Shown one piece after another: positions 41,901 through 51,858 of a stretch of 64,000 nucleotides of DNA. This stretch comes from Hanleya hanleyi (lineage: Eukaryota > Mollusca > Polyplacophora > Lepidopleurida > Hanleyidae). The stretch is taken from the NCBI GenBank assembly GCA_036873755.1, contig JAVTVY010020408.1:1-64000 (forward strand), given 5' to 3'. Each line of letters starts with the position of its first letter. The stretch's first letter is position 1. The position numbers and the translations under genes are program-made. A model generated the notes under the pieces. The model was not told the origin of the DNA, made no database searches, and worked only from the letters and a program-made list of their open reading frames with translations.

Positions 41901-43517
41901 CTCAATGCCACTCAACCAGAACTATAGCAGCTATGAGTAAACAGCATCCCACTTGAGGTTTAATATCACCACGTTCAGCAATATTTCAGCTAAGTGATGA
42001 TGAAACAAAATTCTAAATATTTAAATTAATAAATTGGTTTCCAACACATTGAAACATAAACTGATGTCTTTCAACTGAAACGTTTCTGGCTTTTCAGATG
42101 AGTTTAGCCTACAGTTCTTTTGAACTCCTCAAGCTTGTTCTTATTCACAACATTCCATAGCGATTGAGAAAGTTTTCTCACATAATTACAGATAGAGGGT
42201 ATGAAATCGCTATATGGGATTCCAACAGGTTCAGCCTCATTATCAAGGTCTGCCTTAGCCATTCTATCAGCCTCAGTATAACATTTGATGCCTATGTGAA
42301 TAGGCAACCAACAGAAACAAAATCTGTTGATCACATCTACAGTCATATAACTGTAAAATATTAAGGATGGTTTAATAGTGTCCCAACAGGATGTGGAAAG
42401 ACATCCCAGGAGATCAAATAATTAGAGGAAGGGCCCATCAGCTAAACCTCGTATTTTTTACACTCATCTCAAGGTCTTAACACCTTATCGCCACTGAACC
42501 AGAACTATAGCAACCATGAGTAACCAGCATCCCTCTACAATGATTGTCAGTGGACCAACAGGGTGTGGAAAGACGCCCTGGGTGATCAAATAAGTAGAGG
42601 AAGGGCCTTAACACCTTAACACCACTGAACCAGAACTACAGCAGCCATGACAGCCCACTGGTACAAATGATAAATAATTTAGCTTTCCAAAAATCCTGCC
42701 TTGTTCACAATTTGAACGATAATGCATGCTGAATAAATGCCAGCCCTGAATTTTTAACATGTCTTTTGTTATTTTAACCCATCCTGCATTGTGCTGCATG
42801 CTTCCCTTTGCACAGGTTTCTGACTTTCTCAGTACTGGAACAGTCACTGTGGTGAATGAAGTCCCCCCTAAAATGGGGGACTGTTGTATTCACTGTCCGG
42901 CATTCAATGCGATCCAAGCAGAGTTGAAATCTATTAAAACTGAGCAAACCAATTTGAAAAATTATATTAGCAACGAGTTCAACATTGTGCAGCAGTCAAT
43001 GGGCGAACTTAAAGCCTTATTAGCTGCTGGCCAGCCTTCTCCCCCTGCAGCCATAGTCAATAATACCCCTATTCCAAACCCTATCCCAACCTCAACACCA
43101 CCACCAACCCGGGTAAAGAACCCAATACGGGATTTGAATGTTGAGGTTGGGATAGGTTATAGTAAGGAGAGCCTTCACTATGGCATTCATAAGTTTGAAT
43201 CCTTGGTTGGGGAAAGGTGTGTTATTGCTCCTAATGTGGTCAGGGATATCTCGGAGAAGGCTGGGGACAATCCAAATATCTTTGCTTCAGGCCTTGCGAT
43301 GGCTCTCTTCGAATTGGAAGAGTTGCGAGGGAAAAATGTTGATGGGGCAAAAGGAAAAGAAGCCCTCAGCCCACGGCGGAAGTCAGCGATTATGCAAAAA
43401 ACTTTTGACACTTTCGCTGTTGCCCAGTCCGAGAAGAAGAAATGTTGGCGCGGCTGCAAAACAGCCATCAATGCGAAAATTAGAAATATTTTTCTTAAAT
43501 TATCCCAATCTGAATAA
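26932..43517 (+). CDS. BEN-domain protein gene, reconstructed from 12 exons
   Basis: Joining 26932-26944, 28661-28726, 30091-30240, 31502-31623, 37271-37362, 37436-37484, 37699-38025, 38320-38382, 38503-38556, 40204-40230, 40432-40551 and 42816-43517 gives 1785 nt, a clean frame of about 594 residues. All junctions are GT-AG and all phases agree. Residues 1-117 form an unrecognised folded-looking module. 165-273 are acidic and Gly-rich with two 19-residue repeats. 274-321 are Lys/Gly-rich and NLS-like. About 385-432 form a probable coiled coil. About 481-588 match a BEN domain (YGIHKFESLVG, SPRRKSAIMQKTFDTF, CWRGCKTAINAKIRNI), a fold that binds DNA and is found in chromatin repressors. A nuclear DNA-binding role is inferred. 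Exon 6 and the exact acceptor of exon 2 are the weak points. Confidence 0.72.
28661..28726 (+). CDS. BEN gene exon 2
   Basis: A pyrimidine-rich acceptor TTTTATTTAG precedes 28661. An alternative AG at 28681 would remove seven residues without changing the frame. It encodes RQLMMQFAERKEDL in the joined frame. The donor is GTATGT. Confidence 0.6.
28991..29396 (+). repeat. Family F dispersed repeat, copy 1 (BEN intron 2)
   Basis: Starts ATTATTACGCCTCAGAGTAG and ends near CTCAAACAAACATC. It shares this sequence with 38888-39403, 51653-51858 and, inverted, 54985-55831. The right part carries a degraded hairpin and a duplicated GACCGATAAGAATTCC word. No coding capacity. Confidence 0.75.
29819..29986. 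mobile_element. 168-bp hAT-like MITE, TIR CAGGSCTTGTTTTTC
   Basis: CAGGCCTTGTTTTTC at 29819 and its near complement ending at 29986 form the termini. Both sides are flanked by TTATT. The interior is rich in ATTCCCGT/ACGGGAAT words, including an 8-bp inverted repeat around 29951-29970. CAGGG-type ends suggest hAT, but the duplication seen is 5 bp rather than the usual 8. Confidence 0.55.
30091..30240 (+). CDS. BEN gene exon 3
   Basis: The acceptor is ATTAAAACAG and the donor GTGAGA. It encodes WVVLYDYDGTNGRVSNPKFD and onward to KKYLVEILMIG. The composition looks like a structured beta-rich segment. It ends in phase 1, matching exon 4. Confidence 0.75.
31502..31623 (+). CDS. BEN gene exon 4
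   Basis: The acceptor is TCCTATACAG and the donor GTAGTG. It encodes DKDAVDLFDEMWIDSDRQKA and ends GGYLDVVPE in phase 0. Confidence 0.75.
33969..34072 (+). repeat. Captured BEN exon 1 copy, first
   Basis: 104 bp, identical to 26891-26994 except one C-to-T change (GTTGTCTTCAAC). Includes the ATG, the coding bases and the GTAAAT donor. Confidence 0.93.
34714..34817 (+). repeat. Captured BEN exon 1 copy, second
   Basis: Same 104 bp with the same derived C-to-T change, so it was amplified from one capture event. Confidence 0.93.
35546..35649 (+). repeat. Captured BEN exon 1 copy, third
   Basis: Same 104 bp and same derived base. Junctions with the array are identical in all three copies. Confidence 0.93.
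37271..37362 (+). CDS. BEN gene exon 5
   Basis: The acceptor TTATCACAG lies just beyond the 29-bp array. It encodes ESQEALTLTQNKLLSNEIEM and ends SRHD plus two bases before GTTTAT. The donor is weak but phase-compatible with the candidate exon 6. Confidence 0.6.
37436..37484 (+). CDS. BEN gene candidate exon 6 (SINE-derived sequence)
   Basis: The acceptor is CATTTCAG and the donor GTAAAC. Its 49 nt convert phase 2 to phase 0, exactly what is needed to join exons 5 and 7. The sequence TCTCCAGGTACTCCAGCTTC is a SINE-tail motif, so this would be an exonised repeat. Without it the exon 5 donor must differ. Confidence 0.4.
37699..38025 (+). CDS. BEN gene exon 7 with duplicated 19-codon repeat
   Basis: The acceptor is TTCTATTGCAG and the donor GTAAGC. 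It encodes two copies of PVEATSPAGET-ILGDGEV (57-bp tandem duplication at 37705 and 37762), then YITETDLEDLFPELTNIPP and a Gly/Glu-rich stretch. Likely disordered. Confidence 0.75.
38320..38382 (+). CDS. BEN gene exon 8 (Lys/Gly mini-exon)
   Basis: 63 nt, phase 0 at both ends. The acceptor is TTTTGTTACAG and the donor GTAGGC. It encodes KRKAMTTGKGGDNKKAKGKG plus K, an NLS-like basic stretch. Confidence 0.7.
38503..38556 (+). CDS. BEN gene exon 9 (Lys/Gly mini-exon)
   Basis: 54 nt, phase 0 at both ends. The acceptor is TCTCATTACAG and the donor GTGAGA. It encodes KSKTNNGDGVNKGKGKGK and resembles exon 8, which suggests exon duplication. Confidence 0.7.
38729..40092. mobile_element. 1.36-kb element with about 80-bp TIRs in BEN intron 9
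   Basis: 38729-38812 and 40003-40092 are inverse partners (GAAAATAGCACAGTTCC at the left, TGCATGTGCCAATTCCAGCA type words inside). The interior carries a family F repeat, and at 39470-39620 a GGCTGGGCTAATCAGTGTCC segment related to 41690-41816. No transposase ORF was found, so it is non-autonomous. No duplication was identified. Confidence 0.65.
38888..39403 (+). repeat. Family F dispersed repeat, copy 2
   Basis: The best-preserved copy. Its right end (39290-39402) is an almost perfect hairpin with 38-bp arms beginning GATGTTTGTTTGAGGGGGCA. It sits inside the TIR element at 38729-40092. Confidence 0.75.
40204..40230 (+). CDS. BEN gene exon 10 (27-nt micro-exon)
   Basis: The acceptor is CTTGCCTTTCAG and the donor GTATAA. 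It encodes KNKDTGTKK, phase 0 at both ends. Confidence 0.55.
40432..40551 (+). CDS. BEN gene exon 11
   Basis: The acceptor is TTTTTAATTGTAG and the donor GTATAG. It encodes IIEIQGNFPPGGNSTVVTER and ends DFLTPAQKDATNKE, phase 0 at both ends. Confidence 0.7.
40552..42103. other. BEN intron 11, left part: dispersed repeats
   Basis: Holds AGGTCA-type words (40965-41000, 41075-41095) and a GGCTGGGCTAATAAATGTCC segment at 41690-41816 that recurs at 39517. Around 41820-41960 is the first of three related units ending ACCAGAACTATAGCAGC. No additional exon was recognised. Confidence 0.45.
42104..42346 (-). pseudogene. Non-LTR retrotransposon RNase H fragment
   Basis: Encodes FCWLPIHIGIKCYTEADRMA, which follows the pattern of the RNase H C-terminal motif (W-P-S-H-x-G-I-x-x-N-E-x-A-D) of LINE retrotransposons with the Asn/Glu region altered. 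Only about 80 codons remain, in antisense to the BEN gene intron. A dead fragment. Confidence 0.6.
42365..42660. repeat. Tandem pair of about 165-180 bp units
   Basis: CAACAGGATGTGGAAAGACA and CAACAGGGTGTGGAAAGACG begin two successive units, each followed by AATTAGAGGAAGGGCC-type and CACTGAACCAGAACTA words. A third diverged unit lies at 41830-41960. Confidence 0.6.
42816..43517 (+). CDS. BEN gene terminal exon 12 (BEN domain)
   Basis: The acceptor CTTTGCACAG opens 233 codons to a TAA at 43515-43517. It begins VSDFLSTGTV, carries a CCIHC cysteine cluster, a heptad-like stretch (AELKSIKTEQTNLKNYI), a Pro/Thr-rich linker, then the BEN domain (LHYGIHKFESLVGERCV, IFASGLAMALFELEELRG, LSPRRKSAIMQKTFDTF, CWRGCKTAINAKIRNI). 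AATAAA overlaps the stop codon, and ATTAAA follows near 43573. Confidence 0.85.
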   Translation, partial: VSDFLSTGTVTVVNEVPPKMGDCCIHCPAFNAIQAELKSIKTEQTNLKNYISNEFNIVQQSMGELKALLAAGQPSPPAAIVNNTPIPNPIPTSTPPPTRVKNPIRDLNVEVGIGYSKESLHYGIHKFESLVGERCVIAPNVVRDISEKAGDNPNIFASGLAMALFELEELRGKNVDGAKGKEALSPRRKSAIMQKTFDTFAVAQSEKKKCWRGCKTAINAKIRNIFLKLSQSE

Positions 43518-43599
43518 ATAGGCCAACTTCTCGGACTGATCACAGAACTGAACATATAATCAGCATACAAACGATTAAAAACATATGAAAAAATTTGGC

Positions 43600-44690
43600 T
43601 TAATGATATCTGATTTTGGAGTCACAGTGACCTTGACCTTTGACCTTGACCTAAATTTCGGTAAATGACACTTCATCTTCCCGTCAATATATCAATGGAC
43701 ACAAAAAAACTCCTGATTTTTATGAATTTCAGTATTTTGGGGGTCACAGGGACCTTGACATTCGGTCTTGACCTACATTTTTGTATGTGGCACATGTCCC
43801 CCTAATGTATCTAGACACAAAAAAAGTACTTTTCAAAGATTTCTCGATTCTGGAGTCGCAGTTACCTGGATCTAAATTTTGGTACATGACAAAATGGCTA
43901 CCCGCATTTTCTCAATGGACTCAAGAAATCATGATTTTCAATAATTTCATGATTTTAGGTGACTGTGACCTTGAAAATCATGATTTGCAATAATTTCATG
44001 ATTTTAGGTCACTGTGACCTTGACCTTGACCACATTTTGATATGTGACACATTGTGTCCCCTAATGTATCTACCGACACAAAGAAATGTTATTTTAATAA
44101 CTTCCTTATTTTTGGGTCACAGTTACTGTTGACCTTCGACCTTGACCTATATTTTGGTATGGGACACTTCATTTTCCCCTATTGAATCCACTTACAAAAA
44201 ATTAGAAATTTTTAATGATTTCTTGATTTTTCAGTCACACTGACCTTTGACCTCTTACCTCCATTTGGTATGCAACACATCTCCCCCCCTAGGGCATCCA
44301 CTCACCAAAAATTAGAACTGTAGATAGAAAACTGTCAATGATTTCTTGATTTTAGGCAACAGTGACCTTTGACCTCTGACCTCGACCTAATTTTTGGTAC
44401 GCGACACATCGTCTCCACTCACAAAAAATTGCAACTGTGGATAGAAAACGATGACATATATAGACTGGACAAGAACACTTCGGTGATTTCCAGTAACCTC
44501 TTGATTTTGGTACGTGACACATCGTCTCCCCATAGGGTATCCAGTCACCAAAAATTAGAACTGTAGATAGAAAACTGCCCCAGATACATGTATAGACCCG
44601 ACACAGGAGACGGATGGACGGACAGACGGACAAAAACTGCCATCACATACGTCCGCCTTTTGGCGGGCGTATAAAAAATCATTGAACAGT
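43600..44690 (+). repeat. Family D array with TGACCT half-site clusters
   Basis: Degenerate units of roughly 100-120 bp, each with clusters such as TGACCTTTGACCTTGACCT, then a TTTGGTATGTGACACATC word and a CACAAAAAATTAGAACTGTA word. It ends in a GGACGGACAGACGGAC tract and the hairpin CGTCCGCC/GGCGGGCG near 44649-44669. The TGACCT words match nuclear-receptor half-sites in sequence, but no function is shown. Confidence 0.7.
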
Positions 44691-45123
44691 TCGTGTCTGA
44701 TCAATACTAGTATCAGTAACAAAATACGGGATATTTTATGTTCACTTTTGGAAAATTACAAGTTTGTGGGCTGATTACATGTTCAGGTCTGGGGCGTGCA
44801 TGTTGTTGCAATGTGTGTGCCGTCACACTGAAAAACATGTGATTAAAAAATTACATGTAGATCATATATCTTTAAATATTCTAATAAGTTATTTTATTAC
44901 CGAAGTTTAATTGTCCATATTAAACCAGTTGTCTACTTTGGAGGTTGTAAACAAGCTTGGATCAGATCACTTTAGATAACAATGTTAAATCTACAAAATG
45001 ACAACAAATTCTCCATAACATTTCAGGTGACTCTTTTAGTAGTATAGATTTCAGTGACCTGTTCAAAATAAAATCTACAAAGTAGATGACTGATCAAAAT
45101 GGTCTTTCGACCTGTTACAACTA

Positions 45124-48100
45124 CACACCCTGCATACCAAATGGCTGCTCCAACTTACGCCGGAGGGTCAACTTCCGCCGGAGGGAAGATCGTGCAAAAT
45201 GGTAGGACAACGTGTTGGTTTTTACGTTGATTCGCAGAACCATACCCTATCAACAATATCAAATTGTCTCAATGGTTAGATGGTACATTTATTTAACTAG
45301 CTGACGTGTTTTTGAGAACGGGATAATTCTAAATAGACAATTACATCCATTAGAAGCCGAATCTAGAAACCTTTCTTAGAAAAAGTACATCAAATATGCA
45401 TTTTATCTAATTAATCAAGAATATATGTAAAACGAGGTTGCCTTTTAATGTCAAGATGATATTTATATGTGAAAAGGAAGAATTTTGATGATTTTAAGAT
45501 GCATTAATATGACCTGTGTGGAAGTGGTGATACAACATACGGCGGAGTGAGATCTGACTACCGCCAGAGTCAATAATATTATGATACAATTACCGCCGGA
45601 GTACCACTGTCTCTTCTTGGCCGAGCTAAATAAATGTACCGTCCTCACTCAATACTGAATCCATCGAACGAATGAAAAAGATAATATTTTAAAGCGAAAT
45701 CCACTGAATTAAACACACCATTTACACTGCGAAAAATAGTGTTGTTTTAACACAATTTTGTGCTAAAATGGCTACAACACAAAATGTTTTGTGTTGAAAT
45801 CAACATGGTTTTGTGTTTAACTTAATATATCATAACAAAATTGTGTTGAGTTCAATACAAATTAGCGTTCATTCTTACACAATTTGTGCTATTTTCAACA
45901 CAATTTTGGTGCTAAAATGGCTTCAACACAATTTTTTTCGCAGTGTATGGTCTGGGATTTAAATCTGGCTTGAACCACAATCTTTAGGCCCAATAAAAGG
46001 ACGGATGTACCTTGGAAATATACAAATTCATTTCAAGAAAAAAATTACTAAGTCATCGAACTCACTTTCAAGCTCATGACGCTACCTATGGGGCGTTTTT
46101 GTCTAATTTGTAAAAAAAAAAAATGATGAAATTTAAGTTGTACGATTTTGCTCCAAAAATTGTCACACACCACCGAATATCAATGTGCGCTGCTCATGTT
46201 CACGTGGTCTTTGTCTTTCAGACTGGACCATTTCCATCTGAATTCAATGATAATTTGCTCATGGAATTGTCTGACTGTTAAAGCCTATAGCTAATTATTC
46301 CCATCCAATAATGGGGTGACCGAACTCGTTTGACTTCTAACATTGTTTGACACAGATTTCCTCTAAAAGTGGCCGGAAATCAATTGACTATATATTTTAT
46401 GAAAGTATACATCGTACGGATTAAAACTATATGATTTGTATAACTGACGCTGCTACTGTGTAGAAAATATTTCAATTATAACAAATTAAAATGAAAACAG
46501 TAGCGTCTATTTTTCAATTGAAATTTCATGAAAACTGTTGGTCTTCTTTCAACTTTGATGGTATACCTTTGTAGGAGACAATTCAAACTAGTAAACTTTA
46601 TCTCATTTTTTTTAATTTTTGCCTGGTTTTGTTTTTATAATTATTTTACTAAAATAAATTGAAAAAAATGTACTTTTTTACGGTCGTTTGTCTAAAAAGC
46701 TGGATAATTGAAAAACGAAGCTGACCTTACAAAAAGTGAGATAAGGTTTTCTAGATCACCTTATAAGTAACAAACATGCCAAATTTCGAGATTTTCGAGA
46801 AATAAACGTTTGAATTTCGGATTTTGTACAAAAATGAAAGGCTAGAAATCGGGCAAAATGTGTCCAGCTATCAGCTGATGAATTAATCCCTATTTTTTGC
46901 TTGAATTCTATTGTCAAATACATTTTTAATCTGTCTAATTAGACCTACTCGAATTCCTGTTTATTCTGGATAACTATTACACTAAGTTTTTTTCATCAAG
47001 TCGGTTTAAAGTCCAATTTAAACTTTAAAAACCTGCTAAAACGTGTTCACACCTGTGTGGATTACTTCATGGCGGGTGTCTGAATGAAGTATCACTGTCA
47101 TAACTAGAAACAAAAATAAGGATGTTTGCATGGTTTTGATCAGAAGGGGGTATATTAATGTAAATAAGTAGGACTAATAGATAATTAACTTACCATAATA
47201 CTGCGGAAATGAGTTTTGGAAAGGGAAATTTAACAGACAAAAAAAATACATGTAGTAGCCAAGCCCAAGCTAAGGCAATCTGTTTAATTGTTCCAGGGCC
47301 TCGGAAACTAAATTTTCAATCCTAATATTAAAGCACTTCTATTTATAATTTTTATCTCATTTTTTTTCACCAAATGTTAGAAGAAGTAGTGAATATTTGA
47401 ATGAAGTAATAAAAAAGTGACAAATTTTGACCCTCTAAGGGGATAGCTATCCTTAAATAAATGCTCTCAAAAGTGTTTGAGGGTTATCCGATACCTAGAC
47501 TGTATTTGACGGATACACATTCGCAACATTCTCACAGCATCTGATTGTATACCTCATCGACAGTTTAGGGGGTGACAAACTGCTGATGAGAACACTTAGG
47601 CCAATACACGAGTTGGCACGATGGAGCGTAAATGTCGAGGATAAAATTAGTGATGATCATGGCTATTTCTGCATGGTTAACATATAATAAAGTGGCCTGA
47701 TCGTGTACATACACAAACGCATAGAGATTACATCGTCCGGCGGTAATCATATCTTCGAGACATGCTCCTCTGGCGGTATTTGTATCATATACGAACATGC
47801 ATGAGCTGGAAAAACTAACAGTGACTGAAGTAGATTGAACTATTTGAAACTACAAGCTATCAGCCTGCTGTTAAGGAATTACTCTTCATATATTTATAAC
47901 TTATTTGGCGGATGATACACAAATAGATGATTTTTTAAGCATCTAATCACTGTTATGTTGCAATATAGCTCTTAATGTCAGATAAAATGGATTGTAATTA
48001 AAAAATAATACAAGGACGAGTTGAAAATTTCACACGAATTGCTAACACGTCCCCTTGAGAACATTTTCTCATTACATTTTCGAGTACTAAATACGTGAAA

Positions 48101-48215
48101 ACTACCAAAAAATGAAAAATCTGAACTTACTTAGCTTCTCAAATTTGAAATTTCACTCCGGCGGAAGTTGACCCTCCGGCGGAAGTTGGAGCAGCCGTTT
48201 GGTATGCAGGGTGTG
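45124..48215. mobile_element. 3.1-kb TIR element, AACTA duplication, symmetric CCGCCGGAG motifs
   Basis: Termini of about 60 bp beginning CACACCCTGCATACCAAA are inverse partners (45124-45183 and 48156-48215). AACTA flanks both ends (45119-45123, 48216-48220). Copies of CCGCCGGAG or CCGCCAGAG lie about 40, 55, 440 and 470 bp from each end in mirror image, in the style of transposase-binding subterminal repeats. No convincing ORF lies between, so it is non-autonomous or dead. The superfamily is unknown. Confidence 0.75.
45725..45945. mobile_element. 221-bp TA-flanked MITE, TIR CACTGCGAAAAA
   Basis: CACTGCGAAAAA at the left and its complement at the right, each flanked by TA (45723-45724, 45946-45947). 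The interior repeats AACACAATTTTGTG words and folds on itself. Tc1/mariner-like by its TA target. Nested in the 3.1-kb element. Confidence 0.75.
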
Positions 48216-48344
48216 AACTATATCAGGTACATTCCAATTCAAAATTTTACAGTGTGGCTGTATACATGTTGCAACCTTGGTGGAGAGCCATTGCCAAGGT
48301 CATAAAAAGCCCCATTGTAATGCCAGAAATATCGCATATTATAC

Positions 48345-48552
48345 CACATATGCACGCCAGGCATGAGACTATTTGGGCAGGTTCATGTGTATGTTTTTCC
48401 ACGAGAGCCAGTAATGCCATGGTCTTGATGGTCTGAATGACAATTTCAGTACAAGAACTATAAGGAGAATATAGTGGCGTGACTGGCTCTCATGAAAAAA
48501 AGTCATGTTTGTGAGCCTGCCCTTCAGCCTCATGCCTGGTGTGAATATGCTG
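48345..48552. mobile_element. Fold-back element around CCAGGCATGAG
   Basis: 48357-48420 pairs imperfectly with 48475-48539 (CCAGGCATGAG against CTCATGCCTGG, GAGAGCCAGT against ACTGGCTCTC). Similarity extends a little beyond. No clear duplication. Confidence 0.5.
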
Positions 48553-48634
48553 TGAAAATATGATACTTCTGGGATTACCATGAGGTTAATTAGGTGTTAA
48601 AGGAGGTTCCAGAGGAATTTGATTCCAGGTCTAA

Positions 48635-49700
48635 AATACACTTCAAACTTGAGAAGGTGCTTCACATCAGTTAGACGGCCATTAGTATTGATTTTCACGG
48701 AGGTACGTAATCCAAGATGGCTGCCATTGACCATATTGGATTCCGTCAGTCCCGCATCTTGTGAACATGATATCTTGAGAACAAGTTGACCAATTGATTT
48801 TAAAATTGAGAAAGGGCTTCACATCAGTTACACGATCATTGGCATTGATTTTTACTGAGGTACACTGCCAAAAATACCCTACTTATTTAAGATAATGCCC
48901 TAAAGTTTCCTTGAGATAAGATAATTTTCACTCAGAATAAGTTAAATTTTAGGAATGCTTTTAGATTTTTTTTTCTTGTTTAAGTAAAAGTTGGAGTAGG
49001 GTAAGTTAAACAAGAAAAAATTAAGAATTTTTCTCAAAACAAGATTTTTTTACGAAAAATTCTAAAAAAAAATTTGTTTAAGTAAAATACAATTACCCCA
49101 CTCCAACTTTTACTTCAACAAGGAAAAAAAATTTAAAATTTTTTCAAAATGTAACTTATTTTGAGTAAAAATTATCTTATTTCAAGAAAACTTTAGTGCA
49201 TTATCTTAAATAAGTAGGGTATTTTTGGCAGTGTACGTAATCCAGGATAGCTACCATTCACCATACTGGATTCCGCCCATCCCATATCTTATGAACAATT
49301 TGACCAATTGACTTCAAACTTGAGAAGATGCTTCACATGAGAGACAACCATTGGTATTGATTTTCACTGGTACATAATCCAACATGGCTGCCATTGACCA
49401 TATTGGATTGGATTCCGTAAGTCCCACATCTTGTGAACGGAATATCTTAAGAACAATTTGAACAATCGACTTCAAACTTGTGAAGGTGCTTCAAATAAGA
49501 CGGTCATTGGTATTGATTTCCACTGAGGTACCGTATGTAATCCAAGATGGCTACCACTGACCATAATGGATTTTGTCCGTCCCACCTCTTGTGAACGCGA
49601 CATATCGAGAACAATTCGAACAATTGACTTCAAACCTGAGATGGTACTTGACATCAGTGAAACTTGAGAAGGTGCTTCACATCAGTTAGACGGTCACTGG
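48635..49700 (-). repeat. Family C 157-bp array, inverted copy
   Basis: Contains the complement of the 6.4-8.1 kb unit (AATCCAAGATGGCTGCCATT, TTGAGAAGGTGCTTCACATC). Units are more diverged than at 6.4-8.1 kb. It is interrupted by a TA-flanked fold-back MITE at 48863. Confidence 0.8.
48863..49233. mobile_element. 371-bp palindromic MITE, TIR CACTGCCAAAAATACC, TA duplication
   Basis: Almost the whole element folds on itself. TA flanks both ends, and removing the insert plus one TA restores the host unit GAGGTACGTAATCC. Tc1/mariner-like target site. Confidence 0.85.
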
Positions 49701-49814
49701 TTATAGTTACTCAGCTTGTATGCTCAGAATTTCTAAGAACAGTTTCTAAATTGATATTTCCAATCATTATTATACATGTAGAAGCAATTAACATTTCAGA
49801 GTTGTTACATGAAT

Positions 49815-51065
49815 GTGTTTTTACCCCTCGGCCAAAATTTGGCCGGAGGGTATGGTCGTCGTCATGTATGTCTGTCCGTCGGTCACACCTTTCTCGTTAC
49901 CAAGATATCTTCAGAACGACTTACCCTAGGCACACCAAACTTGCAGTGCACATCCGTATGCGCATGACGCAGAACCCTATTGAATCTGGACCTGATTTAT
50001 TGGAAACTTTGGCGGCCATCTTTAATTTATGCGAAACCATCACAGCTTTCTCGTTACAAAGATATCTTTACAACGACTTACCCTAGGCACACCAAACTTG
50101 CACTGCACATCCATATGCTCATGACCCAGAACCCCATTGAATCTGGACCTGATTGGTTGGAAACTTTGGCGGCCGTATTTAATTTATGCGAAATCATTAA
50201 TCTTGTGTATCTTAGGTACCATTTCACTGTTCCTTGTGTGAACTTGGTATAGATCATCGATGCATCAAGAAACTTCAAAGGAATGACCAAACCAGTTTCC
50301 CTGATTCGGTGGAAACCTTGGCGGCCATCTTTAATTTATGCAAAAATCTTTAATGATATATATCTTTGATACCATTCAAGTGTTCTATACGAAACTTGGT
50401 ATACAGCATCGATGTATCAAGAGACCTGCAATGTATAACCACATCAGTTCCTCTGACTGACAGGAAGGATGGGCGGCCATCTTTAATTTATGCGAAATCA
50501 TTAATGATCTCTATCTCTGATACCGTTCGAGTGCTCGATGAAAATTTGGCATATATCATCGATCCATCAATAGACTTACGATAAATGGCAGATCTGGTGT
50601 TTCTGATTGGGCGGCAACCTTGGTGGCCATCTTTAATTTATGCAAAATCTTTAATGATATATTTCTTTGATACCATTTCAGTGTTCTATATGAAACTTAG
50701 TATACAGCATCCAAGTATCAAGACACTTGCAATGAATAACCACATCAGTTTCTCTGAGTGGTGGGAAGGATGGGCGGCCATCTTTAATTTATGCAAAATC
50801 ATTAATGATCTCTATCTCTGATAATTTTTAAATGCTCTATGACAAAATTTGGTATACATCATCGATGCATCAACAGACTTATGTAATGAATACCGACTTC
50901 TCTGATTGGACATAAACCTTAGTGGCCATTTCTAATGGCAAATTTTTTCATAATCTGTATATTTCTCACTTGACTGCTTGGTGTTCCTGAAGTCTTGCTT
51001 CAAATTGAATACATTATGAATGGCTGGCGCCCAGAGCCGAGGGGTTTTCAGATGCGCAGCTTCGT
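49815..51065 (+). repeat. Family E tandem-repeat element with CCTCGGCC hairpin ends
   Basis: Starts at an inverted repeat around 49828-49852 (CCTCGGCCAAA, then ATTTGGCCGGAGG). It contains about six units of roughly 150-170 bp with GGCGGCCATCTTTAATTTAT and AAATCATTAATGATCTCTAT, and ends at GCCGAGGGG (51041-51049), complementary to the start. Same plan as families A-D. Confidence 0.7.
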
Positions 51066-51228
51066 ATTATAAAGTAGATACAGTACAAGTAAATCAACAT
51101 TCACCTACCCACCTTGGATGGAAATTGTTATCTGAAGCATACTGATGAAAAAGACCCTTCAATTTTGTTTTCTGGAACCTTCTTAATGCCACACAGCAAT
51201 GATTTTGGTTGTTTGATACATGTATATC

Positions 51229-51581
51229 CAGGGGTCGAAATTTACACCTGTCTACCTGTCAGAGACAGGTAATTTTTGAAAGAGACAGGTAGAGAAATAA
51301 AACACCTGTCTCTATTGACAAGTAGCCAATAATTTTGTTTTGGTGTTCAAAACATATCTTCAACAAAATTCACTCAAAACACCTGCTAATAAGTGCAAGT
51401 AAACAAGGTGTCATTAATTTATTAGTGTCTTGCAACATCTAAATTTGTCATTAATGTTGAGTTGCATGTATGTGAAAATTTCAACAATTGCATGTTCACG
51501 TAATTCTAGAAGTTGACAGGTAAACATTTTGGTCACCTGTCTCGTATGACAGGTAAATTATTTTGAATATTTCGACCCCTG
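51229..51581. mobile_element. 353-bp hAT-like MITE, TIR CAGGGGTCGAAAT
   Basis: CAGGGGTCGAAAT and its complement mark the ends, which is typical of hAT termini. The interior repeats ACCTGTCT/AGACAGGT words. Flanks are TATATC and TATATG, an imperfect duplication. Confidence 0.7.
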
Positions 51582-51652
51582 TATATGTTAGTTAGTAGAA
51601 TGCATTAGACCTTCTTTAATGAAAGCGGCAGCCTTTCAAAATGTTCGCTGTA

Positions 51653-51858
51653 TCATAGAACCTGTTTCGTATTAGGTCAGGAAATGTGAATCAGTTGAAA
51701 TTGTCTTACAAAAACAAACCGCATTTAATGGTTGTTCTTTAAACAAAGGGATATCGTTGTTGTGGCTTTTTCAGCTTAAACAAAGGCATATTCTTCTCAT
51801 TCCCCACACTGACCATGTAAATAGGTTGTCTGCCTCATCAAACAAACATCATAACTGA
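51653..51858 (+). repeat. Family F repeat, copy 3 (truncated)
   Basis: Matches 39166-39410 with an internal rearrangement near 51730-51795. Its right end is split by the insertion at 51859 and resumes at 52479. Confidence 0.7.

Noticed and set aside
43187..43570. 127-codon frame antisense to the BEN domain exon
   Set aside because: A shadow of the well-supported plus-strand exon.
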